DNA of 64,000 bases from Streptomyces scabiei 87.22 (GCF_000091305.1 NC_013929.1:5022001-5086000), one strand, 5' to 3'. Numbered from the stretch's first letter, positions 1 to 8,490 are shown. The notes: generated from the letters alone by a model not told the origin. Numbers and translations are program-made.

Positions 1-46
1 GATCTGGTCCCTGGCAACGGCCCCGGAGTCCCACACCCGCATGTGA
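1..46 (+). CDS. Possible 3' end of an upstream gene (truncated by window edge)
   Basis: One frame reads 14 sense codons (IWSLATAPESHTRM) and ends in TGA at 44-46, about 30 bp before a strong hairpin. This is what the last codons of a plus-strand gene followed by its terminator would look like. The fragment is too short to assign a family, and it could be chance. Confidence 0.35.
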   Translation, partial: IWSLATAPESHTRM

Positions 47-74
47 CGCCCCCGCCCGACCGAACCGGCCCACC

Positions 75-105
75 CTGAAAAGCACGGCCCACCCGTGCTT
101 TTCAG
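75..105 (+). terminator. Hairpin terminator at left edge
   Basis: The arms CTGAAAAGCACGG and CCGTGCTTTTCAG form a perfect 13-bp stem around a 5-base loop. It lies just after the putative stop at 44-46. There is no clear U-tract, as is common for Streptomyces hairpin terminators. Confidence 0.6.
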
Positions 106-406
106 GCATGCCAAGCCCAGCTTCCAAGGGGCGGGGCCCGACCTTCCAGGGGCGGGTACCCGGCCTTCCAGCGGCGAGGCCCGGCTTTCAGGCCCGCAGG
201 GCCGGATGCTTTCAGGCCCGCAGGGCCTGAGCATTTAGGGGCGCGGGGAACTGCGCGAGAAGCCCCACCGGACCCGCACCCGACAACGCACCCCCCACAC
301 CCCCCAATCCGCACCCACAACACGCACCCCACTCCCCACGCAACCTTCTCCCCACCCCACCCGTCCTAACAAAGACCCCCGCACCAAGAACGAGAGGCCC
401 CGGCCC
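106..406. repeat. Intergenic region with Streptomyces dispersed repeat (copy 1)
   Basis: No gene is seen here. The palindrome CAGGCCCGCAGGGCC occurs at 189-203 and, extended to CAGGCCCGCAGGGCCTG, at 213-229. Eight bases further on, 238-266 carries a second motif beginning GGGGCGCGGGGAACTGCGCG and ending GAGAAGCCCC. The same composite arrangement, with the same spacing, recurs at 18069-18123, and an inverted copy of the second motif lies at 17961-17990. The stretch 266-400 is strongly C-rich on the plus strand. Confidence 0.7.
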
Positions 407-1501
407 GTGGAGAGCGCGACCATCGAGCGGCCGGAACCGACGCCGGACCCGACACCCGACCCGACACCGGAAGCCACCCCACCCCCGAGCCGGCGCAAGC
501 GACACCGCGGCAAGGCCGCCCTCGCCGCCCTGCTCCTCCTCGGCGTCACCCTCGTGGTCCTCTCCCGCACCGTCGACGCGGACGCCTTCACCCCGGTCCC
601 CCAACTCCTCGCGTTCCTGCCCTGGCTCCTCGCCCCGACCGCCCTCGCCCTGCTCCTCTCCCTCGTCGCCCGCTGGTGGACCGGCCTGGCCTGGGGCGTC
701 ATCGTCCTCGCCGCGCTCGCCTGGTACATCGAGCCCTACGGGAAGGCGACCGAGCCCACCGGCCCGGTGCTCGCCGAGGTCCGCGTGATGACGTCGAACG
801 TGGAGTTCGGCCAGGGCACCGACGCCCTGATCAAGGCCGTACGCCGCGACCACCCCGACATCGTCTTCGTCGAGGAGTGCGAACTCACCTGCTCGGCCAC
901 CCTCCGCGACACCTTCGGCTACCTCGACGACCGCAACGGCGGCACCGGCGGCACCGGCGGCGCGAAGAAGAAGCCCGTCGAGTACCCGTACCGCCAGTCC
1001 ATCGAGGGCTACGGCCCCGCCGGCTCCGTCATCCTCAGCCGCTACCCCCTGACGTCCGCCGCCCCGGTCCCCGGCTCGATGGGCATGCCCGGCGCGATCG
1101 CCGACATCGAGGGCCGGCCCGTACGGCTGCAGCTGGCCCACCCCATGCCCCCGCTGCCGGGGGAGCTGGACACCTGGCGCCGGGAGCTCGACGCGCTGCG
1201 GGCCTGGGCCGCGAAGGACAGCAAGACGCCGGCCATCCTGGCCGGCGACTTCAACGCCTCCCAGGACCACGCGGCCTTCCGGGCCGTCCTCGACACCGGC
1301 CTGAGCGACGCGGCCCGGCTGACGGGACAGGACCGCAGGCCCACCTGGCCGTCCCGGACGACCCCGAGGTTCGGCGCCCAGATCGACCACGTCCTGGTCT
1401 CCCACGAGGACTTCTCCGCACGCGGGATCCGCTTCCTCAAGCTGTCCGGCACCGACCACGAAGCCGTCACCGTGGATCTGGCCCTGCACCGGCGCGGGTG
1501 A
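407..1501 (+). CDS. Membrane-anchored endonuclease/exonuclease/phosphatase-family protein
   Basis: A 364-residue protein from a GTG start. Residues 1-30 are Pro/Thr/Glu-rich (repeated TPDP), followed by a basic patch (RRKRHRG) and about three hydrophobic segments to residue 115. The rest is an exo-endo-phosphatase (EEP) fold facing outside the membrane. Family landmarks are VMTSNVEFG (first metal-binding Asn), IVFVEE (Glu), GDFNAS (Asp/Asn) and SGTDHEAV (Asp-His). The family includes secreted nucleases and phosphodiesterases, and the substrate cannot be told from sequence. It is followed 58 bp later by a FUSC gene in the same direction but with its own promoter. Confidence 0.85.
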   Translation: MESATIERPEPTPDPTPDPTPEATPPPSRRKRHRGKAALAALLLLGVTLVVLSRTVDADAFTPVPQLLAFLPWLLAPTALALLLSLVARWWTGLAWGVIVLAALAWYIEPYGKATEPTGPVLAEVRVMTSNVEFGQGTDALIKAVRRDHPDIVFVEECELTCSATLRDTFGYLDDRNGGTGGTGGAKKKPVEYPYRQSIEGYGPAGSVILSRYPLTSAAPVPGSMGMPGAIADIEGRPVRLQLAHPMPPLPGELDTWRRELDALRAWAAKDSKTPAILAGDFNASQDHAAFRAVLDTGLSDAARLTGQDRRPTWPSRTTPRFGAQIDHVLVSHEDFSARGIRFLKLSGTDHEAVTVDLALHRRG

Positions 1502-1547
1502 ACCAAAAGGTCACAAACACCCCCCGGAACCCCCGGAATCCCCCCGT

Positions 1548-1553
1548 CATAAT
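1548..1553 (+). promoter_or_regulatory. -10 box of a probable leaderless transcript
   Basis: CATAAT lies exactly six bases before the ATG at 1560, and no Shine-Dalgarno sequence precedes that ATG. This places the predicted transcription start on the start codon, the usual arrangement for leaderless actinobacterial mRNAs. Confidence 0.4.
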
Positions 1554-1559
1554 GGGCAC

Positions 1560-3521
1560 ATGTCCCGCCCGTTCCCCATCGGCCTCGCCCCGCCCGACTG
1601 GCTCGTGCGGAACCTCCAGCCGCAGCCGACCCCGGTCAACCGGCCGGCCGTCGCCCGCGCGGCGATCACGCTGACGCTGCCGCTGGCGCTCGGCCTCGCC
1701 GCCGGCCGGCCCGAGTACGGCGCACTCGCCTCCATGGGCGCCCTGTCGGGGGTCATCAGCGACACGGCGGCGGCGTACCGGATGCGGCTGATCAACATCG
1801 CGATCCCGCAGCTGTTCGCCGCCGTCGGCATCACGCTCGGCTCGCTGGTGTACGGGCAGGGCTGGGTCACCGTCGGGGCGCTCACCCTGGCCGCCCTCGT
1901 CTCCGGGATGATCTCGTCGATCGGCGCGGTGGCCTCCGTGTCGGGGCTGCTCCTGCTCCTCAACTCGGTGGTGGGCGCGGGCCTGCCGATGCCGGGGCAG
2001 TGGTGGCTCGCCCCGGTCCTGATGACCGGCGGCGGCCTCCTGGTCCTCGTCCTGGCCCTGCTCGCCTGGCCCCTCAGGGCGGGCGTTCCGGAACGGGACT
2101 CCGTCGCGGACACCTACCGCAAGGTCGCCGACCTGCTCGCGACCACGACCGGCGACGATCCCGCCGGCCAGGCGGACGCCTACGACGCGGCCCGGCACAT
2201 CGTCACCCAGTCCCTGAACCAGTCCTACGACCTGGTGCTCGCCCGCCGCGCCCGCCACCACGGCCGCAGCCCCGAACTGGTGCGGCTGCTGGCCCAGTTG
2301 AACGCCATCACCCCGCTGGTGGAGGCCGCCCCCGCTGTCCGGCTGTCCGGCAGACCGCTGCCCGCCGAGATCCCGGTGGCCGTACGGCATCTCGCGGAGG
2401 CCGTCGAGACGGGGTACTCGGGGCCCCTCGGCCTGCGGCTGCCGGAGCCCCGCAGCGAGATCGGGCGGGCGGTCGACCAGGCGCTGCGGCACGCCGCCGA
2501 CGTCGCCACCGAGAAGTCGCCTGACGCGCTGCGGAAGGCCGGCGACCGGGCCGGGGGCCCCGCCCCGCTGGGGGTGCGCGCCGCCCGGGTCGCGCGCAAC
2601 GTCGCCCTCTCCGGCGCCTCCTGGCGCTACGGCCTGCGACTCGCCCTGTGCATCGGCATCGCGCAGGCCCTGGTGTCGCTCGTGCCCGTACCGCGCTCCT
2701 ACTGGGTGGCGCTGACCATCACGTTCGTCCTGAAGCCGGACTTCGGGTCGGTGTTCTCGCGGGCACTGCTGCGGGCGCTCGGCACGGTCGTGGGGCTCGT
2801 GGTCGCGGCCGGCATCCTCGCGGAGGTTCCGCGCGGCTGGTGGGACGTACCCGTGATGCTGCTGCTCGCACCGCTCATCCCCGTGTTCACCCCCCGGGGC
2901 TACGGGTACCAGACGGCCGCCATCACCCCCGTGATCCTGCTGCTGTCCGACATCCTCAACCACCAGGGCACCGGCCTGCTGGTACCGCGTCTCGTCGACT
3001 CCCTCATGGGCTGCGCGATCGCCCTGGTCGCCGGTTATCTGCTCTGGCCGGAGAGCTGGCACGCCCGGGTCGGCGCCCGGCTCGCGGACGCCGTCGCCGA
3101 CACGGCCGCCTACGTCGAGCAGACCTTCGGCAGGGGCGCGGCCGCCCCCGCCGACCGGGTCCGGATGCGCCGCCGTCTCTACCGGGACCTGTCCGCCATC
3201 CGTACGGAGTTCCAGCGGGCCCTCACCGAACCGCCGCCCATCGGCCGGCGGGCCGCCGCCTGGTGGCCGCTGGTCGTTGCGGTCGAACGGATCGTCGACG
3301 CGACGACGGCCGCGCGGGTCAGGATCAAGCAGGGCGCGGAGCCGCCGTCCACCGCCGAGGTCGACCAGGTCACGCTGCAGCTGCGGGAACTGTCGGACGG
3401 GCTGCGCAGGACGGAGAACCTCTACGAGGTGCGCTCCGACCTCAGCGGGCCGCCCGGGAGCGTGCTGGAGCCGCTGCGCCAGGAGGTGGCGGCGGCACGG
3501 GCGATCACCACGCCCCTGTGA
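1560..3521 (+). CDS. FUSC-family integral membrane protein
   Basis: A 653-residue protein with the two-module layout of FUSC proteins (fusaric acid resistance / YccS-like). An N-terminal group of hydrophobic segments spans about residues 28-180. A cytosolic helical region carries charged motifs around 185-330. A second membrane group spans about 355-495, containing YWVALTITFVLKPDFGSVF, the most conserved FUSC stretch. A helical C-terminal domain follows. The family exports aromatic acids or affects envelope permeability, and no substrate can be assigned here. The start is supported by a -10 box spaced for a leaderless transcript. Confidence 0.85.
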   Translation: MSRPFPIGLAPPDWLVRNLQPQPTPVNRPAVARAAITLTLPLALGLAAGRPEYGALASMGALSGVISDTAAAYRMRLINIAIPQLFAAVGITLGSLVYGQGWVTVGALTLAALVSGMISSIGAVASVSGLLLLLNSVVGAGLPMPGQWWLAPVLMTGGGLLVLVLALLAWPLRAGVPERDSVADTYRKVADLLATTTGDDPAGQADAYDAARHIVTQSLNQSYDLVLARRARHHGRSPELVRLLAQLNAITPLVEAAPAVRLSGRPLPAEIPVAVRHLAEAVETGYSGPLGLRLPEPRSEIGRAVDQALRHAADVATEKSPDALRKAGDRAGGPAPLGVRAARVARNVALSGASWRYGLRLALCIGIAQALVSLVPVPRSYWVALTITFVLKPDFGSVFSRALLRALGTVVGLVVAAGILAEVPRGWWDVPVMLLLAPLIPVFTPRGYGYQTAAITPVILLLSDILNHQGTGLLVPRLVDSLMGCAIALVAGYLLWPESWHARVGARLADAVADTAAYVEQTFGRGAAAPADRVRMRRRLYRDLSAIRTEFQRALTEPPPIGRRAAAWWPLVVAVERIVDATTAARVRIKQGAEPPSTAEVDQVTLQLRELSDGLRRTENLYEVRSDLSGPPGSVLEPLRQEVAAARAITTPL

Positions 3522-3645
3522 CCCGGGGTCCCCCGCCGGCCGGTCCGGGTCTCCCGGTTCCCCGGGTCAACCCGGCGCAGGCGCCGAATCGTTACGTCAG
3601 CCCCGCGCGGGTGACGGGGGGCGAGTACGCGGCCGAGGAGCAGTC

Positions 3646-3678
3646 ATGATCAATCCTGTTCAACCGCCCTACCTATAA
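3646..3678 (+). CDS. Ten-codon ORF (possible leader peptide) ahead of the small secreted protein
   Basis: An ATG follows GAGGAG with near-ideal spacing and encodes MINPVQPPYL before TAA. The TAA overlaps the start of the AAGGGGA ribosome-binding site of the next gene, so translation of the two could be coupled. The codons CCT, GTT, CAA and CTA are rare in this GC-rich background, and the peptide contains a Pro-Pro pair. This could be a regulatory leader or a genuine micropeptide. It has been chosen only on its ribosome-binding site and position. Confidence 0.45.
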   Translation: MINPVQPPYL

Positions 3679-3689
3679 GGGGATTTTTC

Positions 3690-3905
3690 ATGCGTCGCAC
3701 CGCGACCGTCCTGCTCGGAACCCTCGCCCTCGCCGGCACCGCGGCCCCCGCCGCCGTGGCGATCCCGGACCCGGTCACCACCGTCACCTGTGTCGCCGAG
3801 ACTCCGGCCGGCCTGACCGAACTGGTCAGCCCGGCCGCGCTCGCCGACCCGGCCGCCCTCGTGGACCCGGCGGGCCTCCCGGGCGTCGGCTGCCTGGCCC
3901 CCTGA
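3690..3905 (+). CDS. Small secreted protein, 71 residues
   Basis: The N-terminus is a classical Sec signal peptide (MRRTATVLLGTLALAGTAAPAAVA), leaving a mature chain of about 47 residues. It has only two cysteines, one near each end (VTCVAET and GVGCLAP), which could form a disulfide. Between them is an Ala/Pro/Leu-rich repeat of the type LADPAALVDPAGLPG. AAGGGG precedes the ATG. I do not recognise the family, and its role is unknown. It ends at a bidirectional hairpin. Confidence 0.75.
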   Translation: MRRTATVLLGTLALAGTAAPAAVAIPDPVTTVTCVAETPAGLTELVSPAALADPAALVDPAGLPGVGCLAP

Positions 3906-3926
3906 ACCACGCGGCACCCGCAGACG

Positions 3927-3962
3927 TGCGGGCCGTCCTCCCCGACAGGAGGACGGCCCGCA
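3927..3962. terminator. Bidirectional terminator between small secreted protein and phoX
   Basis: A perfect 15-bp stem (TGCGGGCCGTCCTCC pairing with its complement) surrounds a 6-base loop. It sits between two convergent genes, 20 bp from each stop. Confidence 0.8.
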
Positions 3963-3981
3963 TGCGCATGTGCGGACGAGA

Positions 3982-6066
3982 TCAGACGCCGATGTCGTCG
4001 CCGTCCGCGCGCCACACCGCGACGACCGCCGGGCGGACGTAGCGGCCCGGGCCGTCGGGCCAGGTGCTCTTCGGCTTCTCGACGGTGGCTCCGTCGATCT
4101 CGCCCGGGTGCTGGACGGCGACCAGGACGCGGCGGTCCTGGATGATCGGGCCGCAGGTCTCGGCGCCGCTCGGAACCGTGAGGAACTGCTTCAGCTCACC
4201 GCGCCGCTTGCCGCGCGTGGCGACACCGAACAGACCGTCGTGCGACCCGAGCTGCGAGCCGTCGGTGGAGATCCACAGGTTGCCGTGCGGGTCGAAGGCC
4301 ACGTTGTCCGGGCAGGAGATCGGGCTGACGTGGTCCTTCGGGAAGCCGGCGAAGTAGGTCGCCGGGTCCTCGGGGTCGCCCGCGACGAGGAACAGCAGCC
4401 AGCCGAACGTCGTGCTCTCGGGCCGGTTGCGGTGCTCGGTGAGTTCGAGGACCTGGCCGTGCTTGTTGGCGTTGCGCGGGTTGGCCTCGTCCGCCTTGGG
4501 GTTGGCGCCGACTCCGCGGTTGGAGTTGTTGGTGAGGGCGACGTAGACCTTGCCGGTGACGGGGTTGGGCTCGATGTCCTCGGGGCGGTCCATCTTCGTG
4601 GCGCCGACCTTGTCGCCGGCGAGCCGCGTGAAGACGAAGACCTCCTCGGCGGTCATCCCGTCCACGTGCGAGACGGCACCCCCGGCCGTGGCGGTCGCCA
4701 GCGGGATCCACTCGCCGGCGCCGTCGAACTCGCCGTCCGCCGGGAGCTTGCCCGTGCCGTCGATCTCGATCGCAGGGGAGTCGCCGGTCAGCCTGGCGAC
4801 GTAGAGCGTGCCCTCGTCCAGCAGCGAGAGGTTGTACTCGCGGACGGAACGGCCCGACCCCTTCTTCATCCGCTTGCTGCTGACGAACTTGTAGAAGTAG
4901 TCGAAGCGCTCGTCGTCGCCGGAGTAGACGACCGGACTCCCGTCCGAGGTCAGCCGGATGGTGGCGGCCTCGTGCTTGAACCGCCCGAGCGCGGTGTGCT
5001 TGCGCGGGGTGGAGGACGGGTCGTACGGGTCGAACTCGACGACGTACCCGAAGCGGTGCACCTCGTTCGGCTCCTGGGCGACGTCGAACCGCTTGTCGAA
5101 CCGTTCCCACTTGCGCTCGCTGGCGCCGGTGCCGATGCCGTACCGCTTGTCGGTGATACGGCTGCTGTTGGCGAAGTACTGGTTGAAGTTCTCCTCGCCG
5201 TGCAGCGTGGTGCCCCAGGGGGTGGTGCCGCCGGAGCAGTTGTTGAGCGTGCCGAGGACCTTGGTGCCGGTCGGGTCGGCGGAGGTCTTCAGCAGCGCCG
5301 ACCCGGCGGCGGGGCCGGTCAGCCGGAACTCGGTGGTGGCGGTGACCCGCCGGTTGAGCTGGTGGCGGGGCACGGCGGTGAGCTTGCCGGTGCGCCGGTC
5401 CTCCTCGACCACGACGGCGGACAGGCCGTGGGCGGCCCAGGCGACCTCGACCTGGTTACGCGTCGGGTTGGCGGCGTCGTAGCCGCGGAACATCAGGATC
5501 TCGTCGGTGTACTCGTGGTTCGCGACGAGCAGCTTGCGGTCGCGCTCGCCCTGGAGCGGGAGCAGCGCGAGGAAGTCGTTGTTGTAGCCGAACTGCCCGG
5601 CCTGGGCCCTGGCCGTCTGGTTCTCGGGGTCGAAGGCGGGGGCGCCGCGCAGGATGGGCTCACCCCAGCGGATGACCACGTTCTGCCGGTAGCCCTCGGG
5701 GACGGTCACGGTGTCGGCGGTGTTCGGCTCGACGGCCGTGAACCGCAGACCGCGGGCGGCCCTGTTCCTGCCACCCTTGGCCGCGGCGGTCCTGGCGGCC
5801 TCGGCGGACTCCGCCGTGGTGGCCGCGGCGGCGGGGGCGGCGGAACCCAGCGTGACGGCCGTGCCGGCCGCGCCCGCCACGGTGACGACGGCGGCGGCCC
5901 TCATCACCGAGCGGCGGCTGAGCGCGCTCGCGATGACATCGCCGACGTAGGCGTTGGAACTGGTGTTCGGTACCTCGTGGAAGCAGGCGTCACCACAGCG
6001 GAACCGGCAGGTCAGGGCGGAACGGCCGCCGGGATGCGAGCCGATCATGGGCAGCAGCTTGCGCAC
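3982..6066 (-). CDS. phoX: PhoX-family (DUF839) Tat-exported alkaline phosphatase
   Basis: A 694-residue protein starting at a GTG preceded by GAGGAG. A longer frame runs further upstream but lacks a ribosome-binding site. The N-terminus (RKLLPMIGSHPGGRSALTC) is typical of actinobacterial PhoX-like proteins. It is followed by a twin-arginine signal (SRRSVMRAAAVV) and an Ala-rich cleavage region at about residues 50-85. Downstream are PhoX/DUF839 stretches such as EPILRGAPAFDPENQT, NHEYTDEI, LNNCSGGTTPWGT, HGEENFNQYF and RPEDIEPNP. The family uses Ca and Fe cofactors to release phosphate from organic esters outside the cell. A PHO box lies about 80 bp upstream, so phosphate control by PhoP is likely. 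Confidence 0.88.
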   Translation of the reverse strand: MRKLLPMIGSHPGGRSALTCRFRCGDACFHEVPNTSSNAYVGDVIASALSRRSVMRAAAVVTVAGAAGTAVTLGSAAPAAAATTAESAEAARTAAAKGGRNRAARGLRFTAVEPNTADTVTVPEGYRQNVVIRWGEPILRGAPAFDPENQTARAQAGQFGYNNDFLALLPLQGERDRKLLVANHEYTDEILMFRGYDAANPTRNQVEVAWAAHGLSAVVVEEDRRTGKLTAVPRHQLNRRVTATTEFRLTGPAAGSALLKTSADPTGTKVLGTLNNCSGGTTPWGTTLHGEENFNQYFANSSRITDKRYGIGTGASERKWERFDKRFDVAQEPNEVHRFGYVVEFDPYDPSSTPRKHTALGRFKHEAATIRLTSDGSPVVYSGDDERFDYFYKFVSSKRMKKGSGRSVREYNLSLLDEGTLYVARLTGDSPAIEIDGTGKLPADGEFDGAGEWIPLATATAGGAVSHVDGMTAEEVFVFTRLAGDKVGATKMDRPEDIEPNPVTGKVYVALTNNSNRGVGANPKADEANPRNANKHGQVLELTEHRNRPESTTFGWLLFLVAGDPEDPATYFAGFPKDHVSPISCPDNVAFDPHGNLWISTDGSQLGSHDGLFGVATRGKRRGELKQFLTVPSGAETCGPIIQDRRVLVAVQHPGEIDGATVEKPKSTWPDGPGRYVRPAVVAVWRADGDDIGV

Positions 6067-6110
6067 AGCGCGCTCCTCGGTGCTCTTTGTACATTCTTGG
6101 TGTGAGCGCG

Positions 6111-6116
6111 ACGCTA
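6111..6116 (-). promoter_or_regulatory. Candidate -10 of phoX
   Basis: On the minus strand TAGCGT lies about 45 bp before the phoX GTG. It is spaced so that the PHO box covers the area where a -35 would be, which fits an activator-dependent promoter. Confidence 0.4.
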
Positions 6117-6143
6117 GGGGGGCGTGCGTGCGAGCGCGGGGAC

Positions 6144-6165
6144 GCGAGGTGAACAAGGGGTGAAC
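6144..6165 (-). promoter_or_regulatory. PHO box (PhoP operator) upstream of phoX
   Basis: Read on the minus strand there are two adjacent 11-bp direct repeats, GTTCACCCCTT and GTTCACCTCGC. Both match the Streptomyces PHO-box unit (GTTCACC core). The repeat ends about 78 bp before the phoX start codon. PhoP binds such pairs under phosphate limitation. Confidence 0.75.
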
Positions 6166-6316
6166 CTGCGGCGGTCCGGGCGGTGTTGACAGGGCGGGGT
6201 GGCGGAGTTAGTGAAAGGACCCGCCCCACCCCAAGATCACCGCGCCTGGCCGTTAACCTTACGTGTCCGTCCTGGCCAGGGATTGACGGCTTCAACTCAC
6301 CCGAAGGGTTGCGCAC

Positions 6317-8443
6317 ATGGGCATTCTCTCTCTCCTGCGGAATGCGTTCAGCCGCTCACGCAAGGGGCGCGACACGGTTCCTTCGCAGGAGGCGGAGCGG
6401 GATTCCGCCCCGGAGGACACCTCCGCGGCGGCGGCCGAGGGGGCCGCGACACCGCCGGCCGCCGAGCCGAGGGTCCCGGCCCCGGCGACCGAGCCCGCGA
6501 CCTCTTCCGTGGCCGACGACCTCGTCTCGGCCGCCTTCGACAACGTGACGGTCCCGAAGCCGCGGGACGGCGAGCCGACCGAGAGAACACCGGAGACGCC
6601 CGCGGCGGCTCCGGGGACGGACGCGGAGACTTCGAAGGAGGGCGCGTCGGCTCCGGAGACGGACGCGGCGGCTGTGGAGAAGGACGCCGCGGTTGAGGCC
6701 ACGCCGAAGGCCGAGGCGGAGACGCCCCCGGCCGAGCCCGAGCCGGTCACCGAGGCCGAGCCTGTCGTTGCCGCCGAGCCGGAGACCACCGCTGCCGCCG
6801 AGCCGGAGGTGGAGGTGGAGGTGGAGCCCGCCGCCGTTCAGCCCGAGGTGGAGCCCGCCGCTGCAGTCGAGCCCGAGGTGGAGCCCGCCGAGAAGGCCGA
6901 GCCGGAGCCGGTCGCCGCCGCCGAGCCGGAGATCGTCGCCGAGGCCGAGCCGGTCGCCGAGGCCGAGCCCGCCGCTGCCGTCGAGCCCGAGGTGGAGGAG
7001 GTTGCGGAGAAGGCCGGGCCCGAGGTGTCGGCCGCGGCCGACGTGAAGAGTGCCGCTGACGAGGAGCCCGCCGAGCCTGTCGCCGAAGCCGCGTCCGAGC
7101 CGGTCGCCGAGGCCGAGCCCGCGACGGCGGACACCGCCACGGAGCCGGAGGGGAACGCCGAGCCCGTGGCCCCGACCACCGAGGTGGAGCCCGAGGCCGT
7201 CGCGGATGTCGAGCCGGTGCCGGTGCAGGAAGCCGAGCCGGAGCCCGCCGCCAAGGCCCCTGCAGATGCGCCCGCAGCGGAGGCGACCCCCGCGTCCGTC
7301 ACCGAGACCGAGGCGTCGGCCGAGCCGGGGCCGTCGGCCTCTGAGGCCGGAGACGCCACGGAAGCCGCCGAAGAACCGAAGGCCGCCGCCGAGACCGAAC
7401 CGGAGCCCGAGGCCGCACCGGAGCCCGAGAGCGCTCCTGAGCCCGAGGTCTCCCCGGAACCGGCCGCTGCCGCCGAACCGGAAGCCACCCCGGAACCCGA
7501 AGCAGTCACCCCGGAGCCGCAGGCCACCCCCGAACCGGCCGTCGACGCCGAACCGGAAGCCACCCCCGAACCGGAGGCCGCCGAACCGGTCGCCGCCGAA
7601 CCCTCCGAAGCCGCGGACCTCGTCGTCGTGGCCGATGAGGCCACCCCCGAAGCCGCGGACGCCGACGGCGGGGCCGCCCCCCAGGTGGCACCCGAGGCCG
7701 ACGACGAAAGCCGCACGGGTGGTGCGGGTGGGGACGCCGACCGGGCCGAGGGCGAAGCCGAGGCCGTCCCGTCCTCCACCACAGGCGGAGGCGGGGGCGA
7801 GGCCGAGGCCCTGCCGGCCGGCCTGCGCACCGCCTACGACGCCGCCGGTGCCGTACTCGCCAAGCGGGACCTCACCGACGTACGCGCCAAGGTGTACCTC
7901 GTCCTGGACCGCTCCGCGTCGATGCGCGGCTACTACAAGGACGGCTCCGCCCAGGCCCTCGGCGAGCAGACCCTCGCCCTCGCCGCCCACCTCGACCCCG
8001 AGAAGACCACGGTCCCGGTCGTCTTCTTCTCCACGGAACTGGACGGCACCGGCGAGCTGACCCTCGACGCGTTCGACAACAAGGTCGACGACCTGCACGC
8101 CGGCCTCGGCCGCATGGGCCGTACCAGCTACCACGTGGCCGTCGAGGAGGTCCTCGCCCAGCACCGCAAGGCGGCGGCCGGCGCCCCCGCCCTCGTCGTC
8201 TTCCAGACCGACGGCGCCCCGGACGCCAAGACCCCGGCCAACCAGGCGCTCGCGGACGCGGCCGAGAACCACCCCGGCGTCCACTTCGCGTTCGTCGCGT
8301 TCGGCGACCCGGAGAACAAGGCCTTCGACTACCTCCGCAAGCTGAAGACGGCCACGACCTCCCACTTCCTGGCCGGCGAGACCCCGCGCGAACTGACGGA
8401 CGCCGAGGTCTACGAGGGCATCCTGGCCACCTGGCGCCCGTAG
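6317..8443 (+). CDS. VWA-domain protein with very long Glu/Pro/Ala-rich tether
   Basis: A 708-residue protein with three parts. The basic N-terminus MGILSLLRNAFSRSRKGRD could be an amphipathic membrane-binding helix. Residues of about 30-500 are a low-complexity acidic stretch built from repeats such as EAEPV, EPEAT and VEPEVEPA. Residues 524-705 form a von Willebrand A domain with a complete MIDAS (DRSAS, the Thr of GRTSYH, and the Asp of QTDGAPD). The VWA part resembles TerF/tellurium-type proteins in sequence style. The tether is unusually long and likely disordered. Partner and function are unknown. The gene stands alone between terminators. Confidence 0.85.
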   Translation: MGILSLLRNAFSRSRKGRDTVPSQEAERDSAPEDTSAAAAEGAATPPAAEPRVPAPATEPATSSVADDLVSAAFDNVTVPKPRDGEPTERTPETPAAAPGTDAETSKEGASAPETDAAAVEKDAAVEATPKAEAETPPAEPEPVTEAEPVVAAEPETTAAAEPEVEVEVEPAAVQPEVEPAAAVEPEVEPAEKAEPEPVAAAEPEIVAEAEPVAEAEPAAAVEPEVEEVAEKAGPEVSAAADVKSAADEEPAEPVAEAASEPVAEAEPATADTATEPEGNAEPVAPTTEVEPEAVADVEPVPVQEAEPEPAAKAPADAPAAEATPASVTETEASAEPGPSASEAGDATEAAEEPKAAAETEPEPEAAPEPESAPEPEVSPEPAAAAEPEATPEPEAVTPEPQATPEPAVDAEPEATPEPEAAEPVAAEPSEAADLVVVADEATPEAADADGGAAPQVAPEADDESRTGGAGGDADRAEGEAEAVPSSTTGGGGGEAEALPAGLRTAYDAAGAVLAKRDLTDVRAKVYLVLDRSASMRGYYKDGSAQALGEQTLALAAHLDPEKTTVPVVFFSTELDGTGELTLDAFDNKVDDLHAGLGRMGRTSYHVAVEEVLAQHRKAAAGAPALVVFQTDGAPDAKTPANQALADAAENHPGVHFAFVAFGDPENKAFDYLRKLKTATTSHFLAGETPRELTDAEVYEGILATWRP
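6714..7790 (+). repeat. Degenerate GAGCCG/GAGCCC repeats encoding an E-P-A tether
   Basis: About 1.1 kb of the VWA gene is an imperfect array of short units (GCCGAGCCGGTC and GAGGTGGAGCCC and variants). They encode alternating Glu, Pro, Ala and Val. Units are not of constant length, so this is a coding low-complexity repeat prone to length variation. Confidence 0.75.
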
Positions 8444-8490
8444 CACCGCACCCCGCACCACAACCCCGCCGCACGCCCGCACCACCCCGT

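Noticed and set aside
3970..6105. A 711-codon plus-strand frame opposite phoX
   Set aside because: It is antisense to a protein with clear motifs, is rich in Val/Arg/Gly and has no ribosome-binding site.
6714..7790. Repeats in the VWA gene as a possible CRISPR array
   Set aside because: Units are short, in-frame, variable in spacing and encode Glu/Pro/Ala. There are no constant spacers and no cas genes.
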